64,000 bases of DNA. It comes from Shewanella polaris. GTDB lineage: Bacteria > Pseudomonadota > Gammaproteobacteria > Enterobacterales > Shewanellaceae. The stretch spans positions 3,410,001 through 3,474,000 of the forward strand of contig NZ_CP041036.1 of NCBI RefSeq assembly GCF_006385555.1, read 5' to 3'. Each line of letters begins with the position of its first letter. The stretch's first letter is position 1. The position numbers and the translations under genes were made by a program. A model generated the notes under the pieces. It ran no database searches. It saw nothing but the letters and a program-made list of their open reading frames with translations, and was not told where the DNA came from. Positions 40,221 through 48,682 of the stretch are shown piece after piece.

Positions 40221-41585
40221 ATGTTTAAACCTGAATTATTATCCCCCGCTGGTACACTTAAAAATATGCGTTACGCCTTTGCTTATGGCGCCGATGCTGT
40301 TTATGCTGGCCAACCTCGTTACAGTTTACGAGTTCGAAATAATGATTTCAAAATGGAAAATCTTGCTTCTGGTATTGAAGAAGCTCATGCCCTAGGTAAA
40401 AAATTATATGTCGTCAGCAATATTGCACCACACAATGCCAAGCTAAAAACGTATATTAAAGACATGGAACCTGTGATCGCGATGAAACCCGATGCGGTAA
40501 TCATGTCAGATCCAGGGTTAATTATGATGGTGCGCGAAACGTTTCCAGAGCAAGTGGTTCACTTATCAGTTCAAGCTAATGCCATTAATTGGGCATCCGT
40601 CAAATTCTGGCAGCAACAAGGTATTAAACGGGTCATTTTATCTCGTGAATTATCATTAGATGAAATTGAAGAGATCCGTCAACGTTGTCCAGATATTGAA
40701 CTTGAAGTATTTGTTCATGGTGCATTATGCATGGCATATTCTGGCCGTTGTTTATTGTCTGGTTACATGAATAAACGCGATCCCAATCAAGGCACTTGTA
40801 CCAATGCGTGCCGTTGGAAATATGATGTGCATCAAGCACAGCAAACCGATTCTGGCGATATCATCCCTGTAGCACCAACTGTGCAGCTGGAAAACCCAAC
40901 ATTAGGCTCTGGACAACCCAGTAACGACATAGTTCTGTTACAAGAAGCAGGTCGTCCTGGCGAGTATATGCCCGCTTTTGAAGATGAACACGGCACCTAT
41001 ATTATGAATTCAAAGGATTTGCGAGCCATTCAACATGTGGATCGCTTGACCAGAATGGGCGTTGATTCATTAAAAATTGAAGGTCGTACTAAGTCTTTTT
41101 ACTATGTTGCGCGCACAGCACAATTGTATCGTCAGGCAATAGAAGATGCAGCCGCAGGAAAAGACTTTGATCGTACTTTAATGAATAACCTTGAAGGTTT
41201 AGCCCATCGTGGTTATACCGAAGGTTTTTTACGCCGTCATGTTCATGATGAATATCAAAACTATCAATATGGTCATTCGGTTAGCGACAGTCAGCAGTTT
41301 GTGGGTGAGTTTACCGGCAAACGTAACGAGCAAGGGTTGGCAGAAATTGATGTGAAAAATAAATTCTCTGTTGGTGACAGTGTAGAAGTGATGACAACCG
41401 AAGGTAATTTTGTTATCACTATTGAATCATTAGTGAATCGTAAAAATGAGCAAATCGATGCTGCACTGGGTTCGGGTCATTTTGTATTTATGACCATTCC
41501 ACATAATATCAATGTCGATAAAGCCATGCTAATGCGTAATTTACCTGAGGGAATGGACACTCGAAACCCTCATCAACCTGCTTAA
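40221..41585 (+). CDS. trhP: tRNA 5-hydroxyuridine synthesis protein TrhP (U32 family, YegQ)
   Basis: TrhP carries out prephenate-dependent hydroxylation of uridine 34 in several tRNAs. The protein starts MFKPELLSPAGTLKNMRYAFAYGADAVY as E. coli YegQ; the Fe-S cysteines are in HGALCMAYSGRCLLSGYMN and GTCTNACRW near residues 165-200; SLKIEGRTKSFYYVARTAQLYRQAI near residue 285 is the U32 signature; a small C-terminal beta domain (residues ~370-450) is present. It has 454 residues. yfhL ferredoxin follows after 12 bases, and the ubiT-ubiU-ubiV cluster, with two more U32 proteins, lies 0.4 kb downstream. Confidence 0.95.
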   Translation: MFKPELLSPAGTLKNMRYAFAYGADAVYAGQPRYSLRVRNNDFKMENLASGIEEAHALGKKLYVVSNIAPHNAKLKTYIKDMEPVIAMKPDAVIMSDPGLIMMVRETFPEQVVHLSVQANAINWASVKFWQQQGIKRVILSRELSLDEIEEIRQRCPDIELEVFVHGALCMAYSGRCLLSGYMNKRDPNQGTCTNACRWKYDVHQAQQTDSGDIIPVAPTVQLENPTLGSGQPSNDIVLLQEAGRPGEYMPAFEDEHGTYIMNSKDLRAIQHVDRLTRMGVDSLKIEGRTKSFYYVARTAQLYRQAIEDAAAGKDFDRTLMNNLEGLAHRGYTEGFLRRHVHDEYQNYQYGHSVSDSQQFVGEFTGKRNEQGLAEIDVKNKFSVGDSVEVMTTEGNFVITIESLVNRKNEQIDAALGSGHFVFMTIPHNINVDKAMLMRNLPEGMDTRNPHQPA

Positions 41586-41849
<264 letters not shown>

Positions 41850-41889
41850 ATACTTAAGAGGCTCAACAATTTATCTATAATTTGATAAT

Positions 41890-41935
41890 AATAAACGCAA
41901 AAAAACAGCGCGAATAACGCCGTTTATTATTATCG
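41890..41935. terminator. Probable terminator between yfhL and ubiT
   Basis: An imperfect stem (AAACAGCGCG and CGCCGTTT around ATAA) lies between the convergent genes, with seven A residues before and TTTATTATTAT after it. Mismatches make it weaker than the other terminators in the window. Confidence 0.4.
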
Positions 41936-41941
41936 CCAATG

Positions 41942-42439
41942 TTAATCCTTGGCTTGTAATGCGTGCAGTAATTTTGCCATTTGTTCTATTCCCACTTGAG
42001 CTGGTTTAGGTAAATTATCTAACTCAATAGACATTAATAGGTTTTTTACTTCTAAACCTAATTCAGTATCCCCTTCAATACGTAATTTACGTTGAAAAAA
42101 CAGTGTATCGGGATCTTCCTTGCCCGCTGCAACTAAAATTAACTCAGGCACATTGGCACTTAATGTCACATCCGGCTGAGTTAATCCTCGCACTCGTAAT
42201 TCTTGTTCAATACCCACCTCAAAGTGTAAACCAATATCATCAATACAGATCCCTACCCACTTTTGTTTGAGGAAATGGAGTTCATCTGACTTTAATTGTT
42301 CTGTTAACACTAAATTCAATAGCTTATTGAGCGCGATCATTTTTAACTTATCTGGCATCAAATTAAGCGAACGACGACCCACCTTAGGCGCAATATGTAA
42401 TAAGTGTTGTGAAAATTGGTGTGTAAACGCTTGAGCCAT
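41942..42439 (-). CDS. ubiT: Ubiquinone anaerobic biosynthesis accessory factor UbiT (SCP2 domain)
   Basis: UbiT is a lipid-binding SCP2-domain protein, YhbT in E. coli, needed for ubiquinone synthesis without oxygen. The 165-residue sequence has the SCP2 pattern VGICIDDIGLHFEVGIEQELRVRG, TLSANVPELILVAAGKEDPDTLFFQRKLRIEGDTELGLEVKNLL (key features: the acidic-loop then FFQRKLRIEGD). It faces away from ubiU-ubiV, with 140 bases between their starts; the same divergent layout is found in enterobacteria. Confidence 0.93.
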   Translation of the reverse strand: MAQAFTHQFSQHLLHIAPKVGRRSLNLMPDKLKMIALNKLLNLVLTEQLKSDELHFLKQKWVGICIDDIGLHFEVGIEQELRVRGLTQPDVTLSANVPELILVAAGKEDPDTLFFQRKLRIEGDTELGLEVKNLLMSIELDNLPKPAQVGIEQMAKLLHALQAKD

Positions 42440-42506
42440 TGTAAATACCTGCCGACAAAAATAACTATTAATTAAGATAGTCTACTGGCAATTTATCTAA
42501 CTAAAC

Positions 42507-42520
42507 CTGTTTTAAATCAA
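42507..42520 (+). promoter_or_regulatory. Weak FNR-like site ahead of ubiU
   Basis: CTGTT-TTAA-ATCAA has one perfect FNR half-site and one with three of five matches. It is 60-73 bases before ubiU, a distance suitable for class II activation. Anaerobic control of ubiUV is known in E. coli, so the site deserves scoring, but the match is marginal. Confidence 0.25.
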
Positions 42521-42579
42521 TTCATGTTAACTCAATCACATTTACACTCCTGATCTTTGAAAAAAACGAGAACACCAAC

Positions 42580-43581
42580 ATGGAACTCTTATGCCCCGCC
42601 GGTAATATAGCGTCACTCAAAGCCGCACTTAACGCTGGCGCTGATGCGGTTTATCTCGGACTTAAAGATGACACCAATGCGCGTTCGTTTGCCGGTTTAA
42701 ACTTTTCGCCCCTTCAACTAGCGCAAGCTACCAAACTGGCTCATGGCCAAGGACGAAAAGTATTTTTAACCCTTAACACCTTCCCGAAACCTGGACAAGA
42801 ACATCGCTGGTATCAAGCTGTTGATTTAGCAGCTCAATTAGAAATGGACGCCCTCATTGTTGCTGATTTATCATTGCTAGATTATGCCCACCAGCACTAC
42901 CCTCACCTTACCTTGCATTTGTCTGTACAAGCTAGTGCGACCAATTTAGGGGCTCTGTCGTTTTATAAAGAAGCATTTAATATCGAACGTGCCGTTCTCC
43001 CTAGAGTACTGTCAATAAAACAAGTACGAGATTTAGCTAAAGTCAGCCCGGTCGAACTTGAAGTCTTTGCCTTTGGCAGTCTATGTATTATGGCTGAGGG
43101 TCGATGTCATTTATCGTCCTATGTGACAGGACAATCACCTAATACTGGCGGGTCGTGCTCGCCAGCCAATCATGTGCGTTGGCAAGATGACGGCAATGAT
43201 AAACTCACCAGGCTTAATGACGTGTTAATCGATAAAGCTGATATAAGCCAGCAACTTGGGTATCCTGTGGTCTGTAAGGGCCGTTATATTGCCGAGTATG
43301 ACCATGACGCGAAATATTTACTTGAGTCACCCACCAGCTTAAATACGTTAAGCTTATTGCCTCAACTGGCTCAAGCAGGAATAAAATCACTCAAAATTGA
43401 AGGACGACAACGAAGTCCTGCTTATGTGAGCCAAGTGACTCAAGTTTGGCGTAGCGCGATTGACACTTATTTTGCCAACCCCGAGTCGTTTTGCGAACAA
43501 CCACAATGGGCACAAGTGTTAGCAAAAGTATCCGAAGGACAAATAACAACATTGGGTGCTTACGAGCGTCAATGGCAATAA
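42580..43581 (+). CDS. ubiU: O2-independent ubiquinone hydroxylation protein UbiU (U32 family)
   Basis: UbiU, with UbiV, hydroxylates the ubiquinone ring anaerobically using prephenate as the oxygen source. Its [4Fe-4S] cysteines are at residues 169, 176, 193 and 232, the same numbers as in E. coli (in GSLCIMAEGRCHLSS, GGSCSPANH and YPVVCKG). The protein starts MELLCPAGNIASLKAALNAG and contains KSLKIEGRQRSPAYV near residue 272. It has 333 residues. ubiV follows after 9 bases. Confidence 0.96.
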   Translation: MELLCPAGNIASLKAALNAGADAVYLGLKDDTNARSFAGLNFSPLQLAQATKLAHGQGRKVFLTLNTFPKPGQEHRWYQAVDLAAQLEMDALIVADLSLLDYAHQHYPHLTLHLSVQASATNLGALSFYKEAFNIERAVLPRVLSIKQVRDLAKVSPVELEVFAFGSLCIMAEGRCHLSSYVTGQSPNTGGSCSPANHVRWQDDGNDKLTRLNDVLIDKADISQQLGYPVVCKGRYIAEYDHDAKYLLESPTSLNTLSLLPQLAQAGIKSLKIEGRQRSPAYVSQVTQVWRSAIDTYFANPESFCEQPQWAQVLAKVSEGQITTLGAYERQWQ

Positions 43582-43590
43582 GGTTATAAA

Positions 43591-44532
43591 ATGAAAATAT
43601 CTCTTGCTCCAATTAGCTACTGTTGGTCAAAACCTAACGTAGAAGCGTTTTATCAACACGTTGCTTTAAGTGATATCGATACCGTATATTTAGGTGAAAC
43701 GGTATGCAGTCGCCGTCGAGAAGTGAAGTTTAATGACTACCTTGAACTCGCCAATATGCTTAAATCTCATGGTAAGCATGTGGTGCTATCAACAATGGCC
43801 CTGATAGAAGCACAATCTGAACTTAACGAATTAAAGCGTGCTATCGATAATGGTGATTTCAGTATTGAGGCTAATGACATGGCTGCAGTACATTATGCAC
43901 ACCAAGCTAAAGTCCCTTTTGTTTGTGGGCCAACAATCAATAATTATAATCGAACCAGTCTTGATTTATTGCACCGTAAAGGGATGTACCGCTTTGTTAT
44001 GCCATGTGAATTATCGCAACAATGGTTAAGTAACGTTATCAACTACGGCGGTAAACCGGCTTTTGAAATAGAAGTGCTTGGCCATGGCTATATGCCATTA
44101 GCACTCTCAGCGCGCTGTTTTACTGCCAAACATTACCGGTTACCTAAAGATAAATGCCAAACCATTTGCCAACGTCATAGCAAAGGCTTACTTGCTCAAA
44201 CACAAGAATCGCAACCCTTATTGCGTCTAAATGGCATCCAAACTCAATCAGCAGCGCAGGTAAATTTAATTAACCAAATCCCACAGATGCTCGATATGGG
44301 AATTGATTACTGGCGAATATCACCTAACAAATTAGCCGATATAACTTTGGGTTCAGACTTAGCCCATGCTTTAGAACAAGTCAAAACGGATACACTTAAC
44401 AAAGAAGCACTGTTCACAAAACAGTTTAATGACAATAAATCTGTGTCGGCGGCCAGCCATCATTGCAATGGTTATTGGTTAGGATTACCCGGTATGGATT
44501 ATGTGCTTGAGTCCAATCCTCCAAGGCTATAA
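43591..44532 (+). CDS. ubiV: O2-independent ubiquinone hydroxylation protein UbiV (U32 family)
   Basis: UbiV forms a heterodimer with UbiU. The [4Fe-4S] cysteines lie at residues 39, 176, 189 and 193 (in ETVCSRRR, ARCFTAKHY and KDKCQTICQRH), with the same 13- and 4-residue spacing as E. coli UbiV. The length is 313 residues, slightly longer than in E. coli. It shares a ribosome-scale gap of 9 bases with ubiU and should be translated together. Twelve bases after its stop a long imperfect inverted repeat begins. Confidence 0.95.
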   Translation: MKISLAPISYCWSKPNVEAFYQHVALSDIDTVYLGETVCSRRREVKFNDYLELANMLKSHGKHVVLSTMALIEAQSELNELKRAIDNGDFSIEANDMAAVHYAHQAKVPFVCGPTINNYNRTSLDLLHRKGMYRFVMPCELSQQWLSNVINYGGKPAFEIEVLGHGYMPLALSARCFTAKHYRLPKDKCQTICQRHSKGLLAQTQESQPLLRLNGIQTQSAAQVNLINQIPQMLDMGIDYWRISPNKLADITLGSDLAHALEQVKTDTLNKEALFTKQFNDNKSVSAASHHCNGYWLGLPGMDYVLESNPPRL

Positions 44533-44897
44533 TCTAAAAAACACTCGCTAGCCATTAATCAATAGGTCATATATTGACACAATATTGATATTTTTTAATG
44601 GCTATCGAGTAGTTGTAAATTCCACAAAATCAAAATAAAAATACGCTAATAACAAAATACTAAACATTCAGTTCAATTAGTATTTCGTTATATAAAAAGT
44701 GATTCTTTCAAAGCAAATAACTACTCACATTTCACTAATATCTATTCGGTTAAGTTATCATTTTACAAGCTGTAAATATGGGGGTAACCTTGCCTACCAA
44801 AAAATACAACTGAATGGACATTCAATGTCTGTCCATGATAAACAGTTGGAAAGGACAGCTTTCCCAACTTAAAGCAAATATGTAGGGTGAATTTAAC
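44533..44897 (+). other. 365-base hairpin-rich non-coding region ahead of the YjiH-family gene
   Basis: The region holds at least five inverted repeats. (1) 44544-44558 with 44595-44609, 14 of 15 pairs, enclosing TCAATA/TATTGA and GTCA/TGAC. (2) 44650-44663 with 44677-44690, 13 of 14 pairs. (3) TTTACA/TGTAAA at 44762-44776. (4) ATGGACA/TGTCCAT at 44814-44836. (5) GTTGGAAAG with CTTTCCCAAC at 44845-44868. It is AT-rich and has no open frame. Repeats 3-5 are within 140 bases of the yjiH-like start and would lie in its leader RNA. I matched it to no riboswitch class I know. Confidence 0.6.
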
Positions 44898-46250
44898 GTG
44901 ACACAGAAAAAACACAGCATCAAAACAATCCTCACCTTTATTATTCCATCACTGATTGGTTTATTATTGTTTATGACCCCAATTAACATCGAAGGGTCTA
45001 TTACCATTCCAATCGCTATCATCTCAAAAGCATTGCAAAGCCAAATGGGCAGTTCGATTCAGCTTATTGTTACCTGTATTGTTGTATTAATGGCATTCGC
45101 CTCACTGTTTACTCAGATCATTAATCCTAAATTTGTGCGTAAAAACACTTTTTTACGCACTTTACTGAAAGTAAATTTATTCTGGTTAGTCGTGCGGATA
45201 CTGGGGGCAATCTTTATTGTCATGGTTTACTTGCAAGTGGGACCTGATGCGATTATTTCATCGTCAACTGGCGGCCTAGTACTCAATGATTTAGTCCCAG
45301 TGTTGTTCTCGGTATTTATTTTTGCCGGTATGTTATTACCCTTATTACTTAATTTTGGCTTATTAGAGTTTTTTGGTACGTTATTAACTAAAGTGATGCG
45401 GCCAATATTTAATTTACCAGGGCGAAGTGCCATTGACTGTATGGCGTCTTGGTTAGGTGATGGCAGCGTGGGCATTTTAATGACCACCAAACAATACGAA
45501 ACCCGTTTCTATACTGCCCGTGAAGCTGCTGTCATAGGTACTACGTTCTCTGCGGTGTCAATAACGTTCAGTCTAGTGGTGATATCACAAGTCAAACTAG
45601 AACATCTTTTTGCGCCATTTTATCTCACCGTATGTCTAGCAGGCTTTGTTGCCGCAATCATAGTTCCTAAACTACCTCCGCTATCATGGAAGAAAGATCT
45701 TTACATCGATAACACTCCTCGCCACGAAGATGACGAAACGATCCCAGCTAATCATGGGGTGTTTTCATGGGGATTTGATCAAGCAATGCAACGAGCATCC
45801 TCTGCTGGTGGAATTAAACATGTTCTGACTGAAGGGATTAAAAACGTTGTCGATATGATATTTGGTGTTATCCCCGTGGTTATGGCTATTGGCACAGTAG
45901 CTTTGATATTAGCGGAACACACACCAATTTTTAATTACTTAGGTATGCCATTTATTCCATTTTTAGAATTACTCCATATTCCAGAAGCTACCGAAGCCTC
46001 AAAAACGATTGTTGTTGGCTTTGCGGATATGTTTATTCCATCCATTTTAGCCAGTTCGATAGAGTCTGACTTAACACGCTTTGTGATTGCTGCTTTATCT
46101 GTTACTCAGCTTATTTATATGAGTGAAGTGGGTGCACTTTTAATTGGCAGTAAAATCCCTGTTAACTTTTTTGAACTATTCGTCATCTTTATTCTACGAA
46201 CGTTAGTAACCTTGCCTATTATTGCGTTAATGGGCCACTTGCTGGTTTAA
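44898..46250 (+). CDS. YjiH-family membrane protein (Gate/nucleoside-recognition domains)
   Basis: A 450-residue inner-membrane protein with about ten hydrophobic segments, resembling E. coli YjiH. Two Gate-type (nucleoside recognition, PF07670-like) regions are seen: around GLLEFFGTLLTKVMRPIFNLPGRSAIDCMASWLGD-like sequence near residue 150 and around NVVDMIFGVIPVVMAIGTVALI near residue 320. The substrate is not known; nucleoside-related transport is suggested by the domain only. The start is GTG at 44898, after AGGG; no ATG upstream fits. It is monocistronic, with a structured leader and a perfect palindromic terminator. Confidence 0.88.
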   Translation: MTQKKHSIKTILTFIIPSLIGLLLFMTPINIEGSITIPIAIISKALQSQMGSSIQLIVTCIVVLMAFASLFTQIINPKFVRKNTFLRTLLKVNLFWLVVRILGAIFIVMVYLQVGPDAIISSSTGGLVLNDLVPVLFSVFIFAGMLLPLLLNFGLLEFFGTLLTKVMRPIFNLPGRSAIDCMASWLGDGSVGILMTTKQYETRFYTAREAAVIGTTFSAVSITFSLVVISQVKLEHLFAPFYLTVCLAGFVAAIIVPKLPPLSWKKDLYIDNTPRHEDDETIPANHGVFSWGFDQAMQRASSAGGIKHVLTEGIKNVVDMIFGVIPVVMAIGTVALILAEHTPIFNYLGMPFIPFLELLHIPEATEASKTIVVGFADMFIPSILASSIESDLTRFVIAALSVTQLIYMSEVGALLIGSKIPVNFFELFVIFILRTLVTLPIIALMGHLLV

Positions 46251-46279
46251 TTTCACAAGCGAACTCAACACCACTAAAT

Positions 46280-46310
46280 AAACTGAAGCGCATGCGCTTC
46301 AGTTTATGTT
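46280..46310 (+). terminator. Palindromic terminator of the YjiH-family gene
   Basis: A perfect 26-base palindrome (half-site AAACTGAAGCGCA) at 46280-46305 is followed by ATGTT. The T run is short, so efficiency is uncertain. It begins 30 bases after the stop codon. Confidence 0.7.
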
Positions 46311-46403
46311 AAAAATTTTCTGCGTAACCGAGATAAATCGAGTATGCTTAAAAAGTAACATTAACGACATATCATTATAATGCTGAATAACTAAGGGCAA
46401 ACC

Positions 46404-46763
46404 ATGGACGATAGGCGTAAGTTTTCTCGTATTTTATTTGCAGCCAGTGCTTACCTCACGCAAGCAGAGAAAACATGGCAAACAAAAATTTTAGATTTAA
46501 GTCTCAATGGCGCCTTAGTAGAAAGACCTGCAGATTACAATGAGCAGCCAGATAGCATGTTAACGCTAAAATTTATGCTAGCAGACTCCGCTATTGAATT
46601 AACAATGGAAACTGAAATTGTGCATAAAACGCCTGAACATCTTGGCTTAAAATGTACACATATTGATGTTGACAGTATCACCCACCTTCGAAGAATAATT
46701 GAATTAAATATGGGTGATGCCCAGCTATTAAACCGTGAACTTACGTTTTTAATCGCTCCGTAG
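46404..46763 (+). CDS. Single-domain PilZ protein
   Basis: A 119-residue PilZ domain protein, expected to bind cyclic-di-GMP. The binding motifs are intact: DDRRKFSR at the N-terminus (RRxxxR) and DLSLNGA near residue 31 (DxSxxG). The body is a small beta barrel. It converges on radA and has no operon partner. With a GGDEF/EAL protein 7 kb away and a large PilZ protein 2 kb away, a c-di-GMP effector is plausible, but its target is unknown. Confidence 0.92.
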   Translation: MDDRRKFSRILFAASAYLTQAEKTWQTKILDLSLNGALVERPADYNEQPDSMLTLKFMLADSAIELTMETEIVHKTPEHLGLKCTHIDVDSITHLRRIIELNMGDAQLLNRELTFLIAP

Positions 46764-46801
46764 TGACTAATAAAAAATTAATTAATAACGTCGCGAAAAC
46801 A

Positions 46802-46832
46802 AAAAAAGGTAAATCATTGATTTACCTTTTTT
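46802..46832. terminator. Bidirectional terminator between the PilZ gene and radA
   Basis: AAAAAAGGTAAATC (46802-46815) pairs with GATTTACCTTTTTT (46819-46832) around ATT. It lies between two convergent genes and provides T runs in both directions. Confidence 0.92.
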
Positions 46833-46858
46833 ATATGAGCCATTTGCACAATGGATGA

Positions 46859-48238
46859 TTAATGAATGAGCTCAAGTAGCTCATGAATAGTTTTTACCGG
46901 AGTGATTTTGGCGCCTAACCCTTCCATGGTTTTATGGTAATTCCGAAATGGAATAAAAATCTCCGTAAACCCGTGCTGTGCAGCTTCTTTTACCCTTGGA
47001 ACACCACTGTCAATTGGACGTACATCGCCGTTCAAACTCAACTCACCCATAATACAAGTGGTTCTAGGCACCACAAAGTCATTTAAGCTGCTCAATAATG
47101 CCGTAACAAGCGCTAAATCAATACAGGTTTCTGATTCATCAATTTTCAATCCGCCGACAATGTTGAAAAAAGTATCATGATATATCTTGGTTTTAGTATG
47201 TTTACGTAAAATCCCCGTTAACATCTTAATTCGGTTCATGTTAAGACCGACGCATACACGCTGCGGAAATTCAGACTCAGTTTCAGTCGTTAAACATTGT
47301 ATTTCTAACAACAAATTACGATTACCTTTACGAATACAGGTAATTGTCGAACCAGGTGATTCTGTGGTGGAGCCCGATAAAAATATTTCGCTAGGGTTAT
47401 CAACACTGAGCATTCCACGCTCACTCATACGAAAAATACCCACGGTATCGACATCACCAAAACGGTTTTTATTGGCTCGTAAGGTACGAATTTGGCCATC
47501 ATTAGTGTCAATATGTAGCAAGGAATCCACAATATGGACTAAGGTTTGCGGTCCAGCGATTTCATTATTTTTATTCACATGAGCAATAATAAACATAGTC
47601 ACGTTATTTTTTTTACAGTATTGCGTAAACGCTTGTGCAGCGGTTTTAACTTGCGACGGCGACCCTGGACTCCCATTTGCAGAATCTGTAACGACTGCTT
47701 GAATAGAATCGATTACGGCAAATTTAATTTGCTTAGCTTCTAATTCCTCAATAATCGCTTCTACGCTGGTTTCAGACAACAGAAACAAGTTATCTTCGTT
47801 ATAATTAAGCTTTAAACGATTAACGCGATTCTTAAATTGGGATAATGACTCTTCTGCAGTACAGTACAACGACGCCATTGATTGCGACATTCGAGCAACT
47901 AAATCGGATAACAACGTTGTTTTACCTGCACCAGGATCACCTGAAATAATATTAACAGAACCAGTTGTTAATCCACCGCTTAATACCCTGTCTAACTCAC
48001 CAATTTCAGTGAGTCTTTTTTCAGCCTCCACAGATTCAACTTCACTCAGCTTTTTGGAACCGCCACCAACAGCACCTGCGTAGCCCAATACCGATGAACG
48101 CGAGGTTGAACTCTTTGATGCCGACAACCTCATTTCAACTAAAGAGTTCCACGCACCACAACGACATTGCCCCTGCCAACGCGGATAATCTTGACCACAA
48201 TCGTCACAAACAAATGTCATTTTTGGAGCTTTTGCCAT
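46859..48238 (-). CDS. radA: DNA repair protein RadA
   Basis: RadA is a RecA-like helicase that promotes branch migration in recombinational repair. The zinc finger CDDCGQDYPRWQGQCRCGAW is at the N-terminus, followed by Walker A SGDPGAGKTTLL near residue 95, the KNRFG motif (ANKNRFGDVDTVG) near residue 256, and the C-terminal Lon-like domain. The ATG at 48238 with an AGGA site 7 bases before it gives MAKAPKMTF and 459 residues, as in E. coli; an earlier in-frame ATG at 48262 has no ribosome site. Confidence 0.97.
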   Translation of the reverse strand: MAKAPKMTFVCDDCGQDYPRWQGQCRCGAWNSLVEMRLSASKSSTSRSSVLGYAGAVGGGSKKLSEVESVEAEKRLTEIGELDRVLSGGLTTGSVNIISGDPGAGKTTLLSDLVARMSQSMASLYCTAEESLSQFKNRVNRLKLNYNEDNLFLLSETSVEAIIEELEAKQIKFAVIDSIQAVVTDSANGSPGSPSQVKTAAQAFTQYCKKNNVTMFIIAHVNKNNEIAGPQTLVHIVDSLLHIDTNDGQIRTLRANKNRFGDVDTVGIFRMSERGMLSVDNPSEIFLSGSTTESPGSTITCIRKGNRNLLLEIQCLTTETESEFPQRVCVGLNMNRIKMLTGILRKHTKTKIYHDTFFNIVGGLKIDESETCIDLALVTALLSSLNDFVVPRTTCIMGELSLNGDVRPIDSGVPRVKEAAQHGFTEIFIPFRNYHKTMEGLGAKITPVKTIHELLELIH

Positions 48239-48682
48239 GTTAAATCCTATATTGAAAACCAATTAATACGTTACAATTCAAGTTATTTGATCTAAAGACT
48301 CCCAAACAATCATAATTAAAAAGTTGTGTTTATTACATCTATGTACCATCGACAAAAGCAAAATAACCGCTTTGATGACTTATATTAGTAATAATAACAA
48401 TGATCTTTAGTTTGAGTCTTGCCAATGGTTAAAATCTTGTTCACACTCCATACAGAACAACTATAAATGAGTGATAAATAGCGCGCAGTAAAGCCAGTGC
48501 TAAATCAATAACGCGTTATCCATAACATCGCGTGTTAATCTGAGTAATATGACAATTCATAGCATATCATTTCGCCATAGTTTACCAAGATCGCAGAAAT
48601 GTATATTACAATACAGATTAGCACTTTCTTGCCGATAACATTATCAGCCAGACTTACAATAAGTATTTGAAACGACATAATA
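48239..48682. other. 444-base non-coding gap between radA and the large PilZ gene
   Basis: The gap contains the divergent promoters of radA and the PilZ gene, none of which is clear to me. It has an 18-base stretch (48380-48397, TTATATTAGTAATAATAA) that recurs at 51995-52012. No LexA box, tRNA or convincing small gene is seen. Confidence 0.5.
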
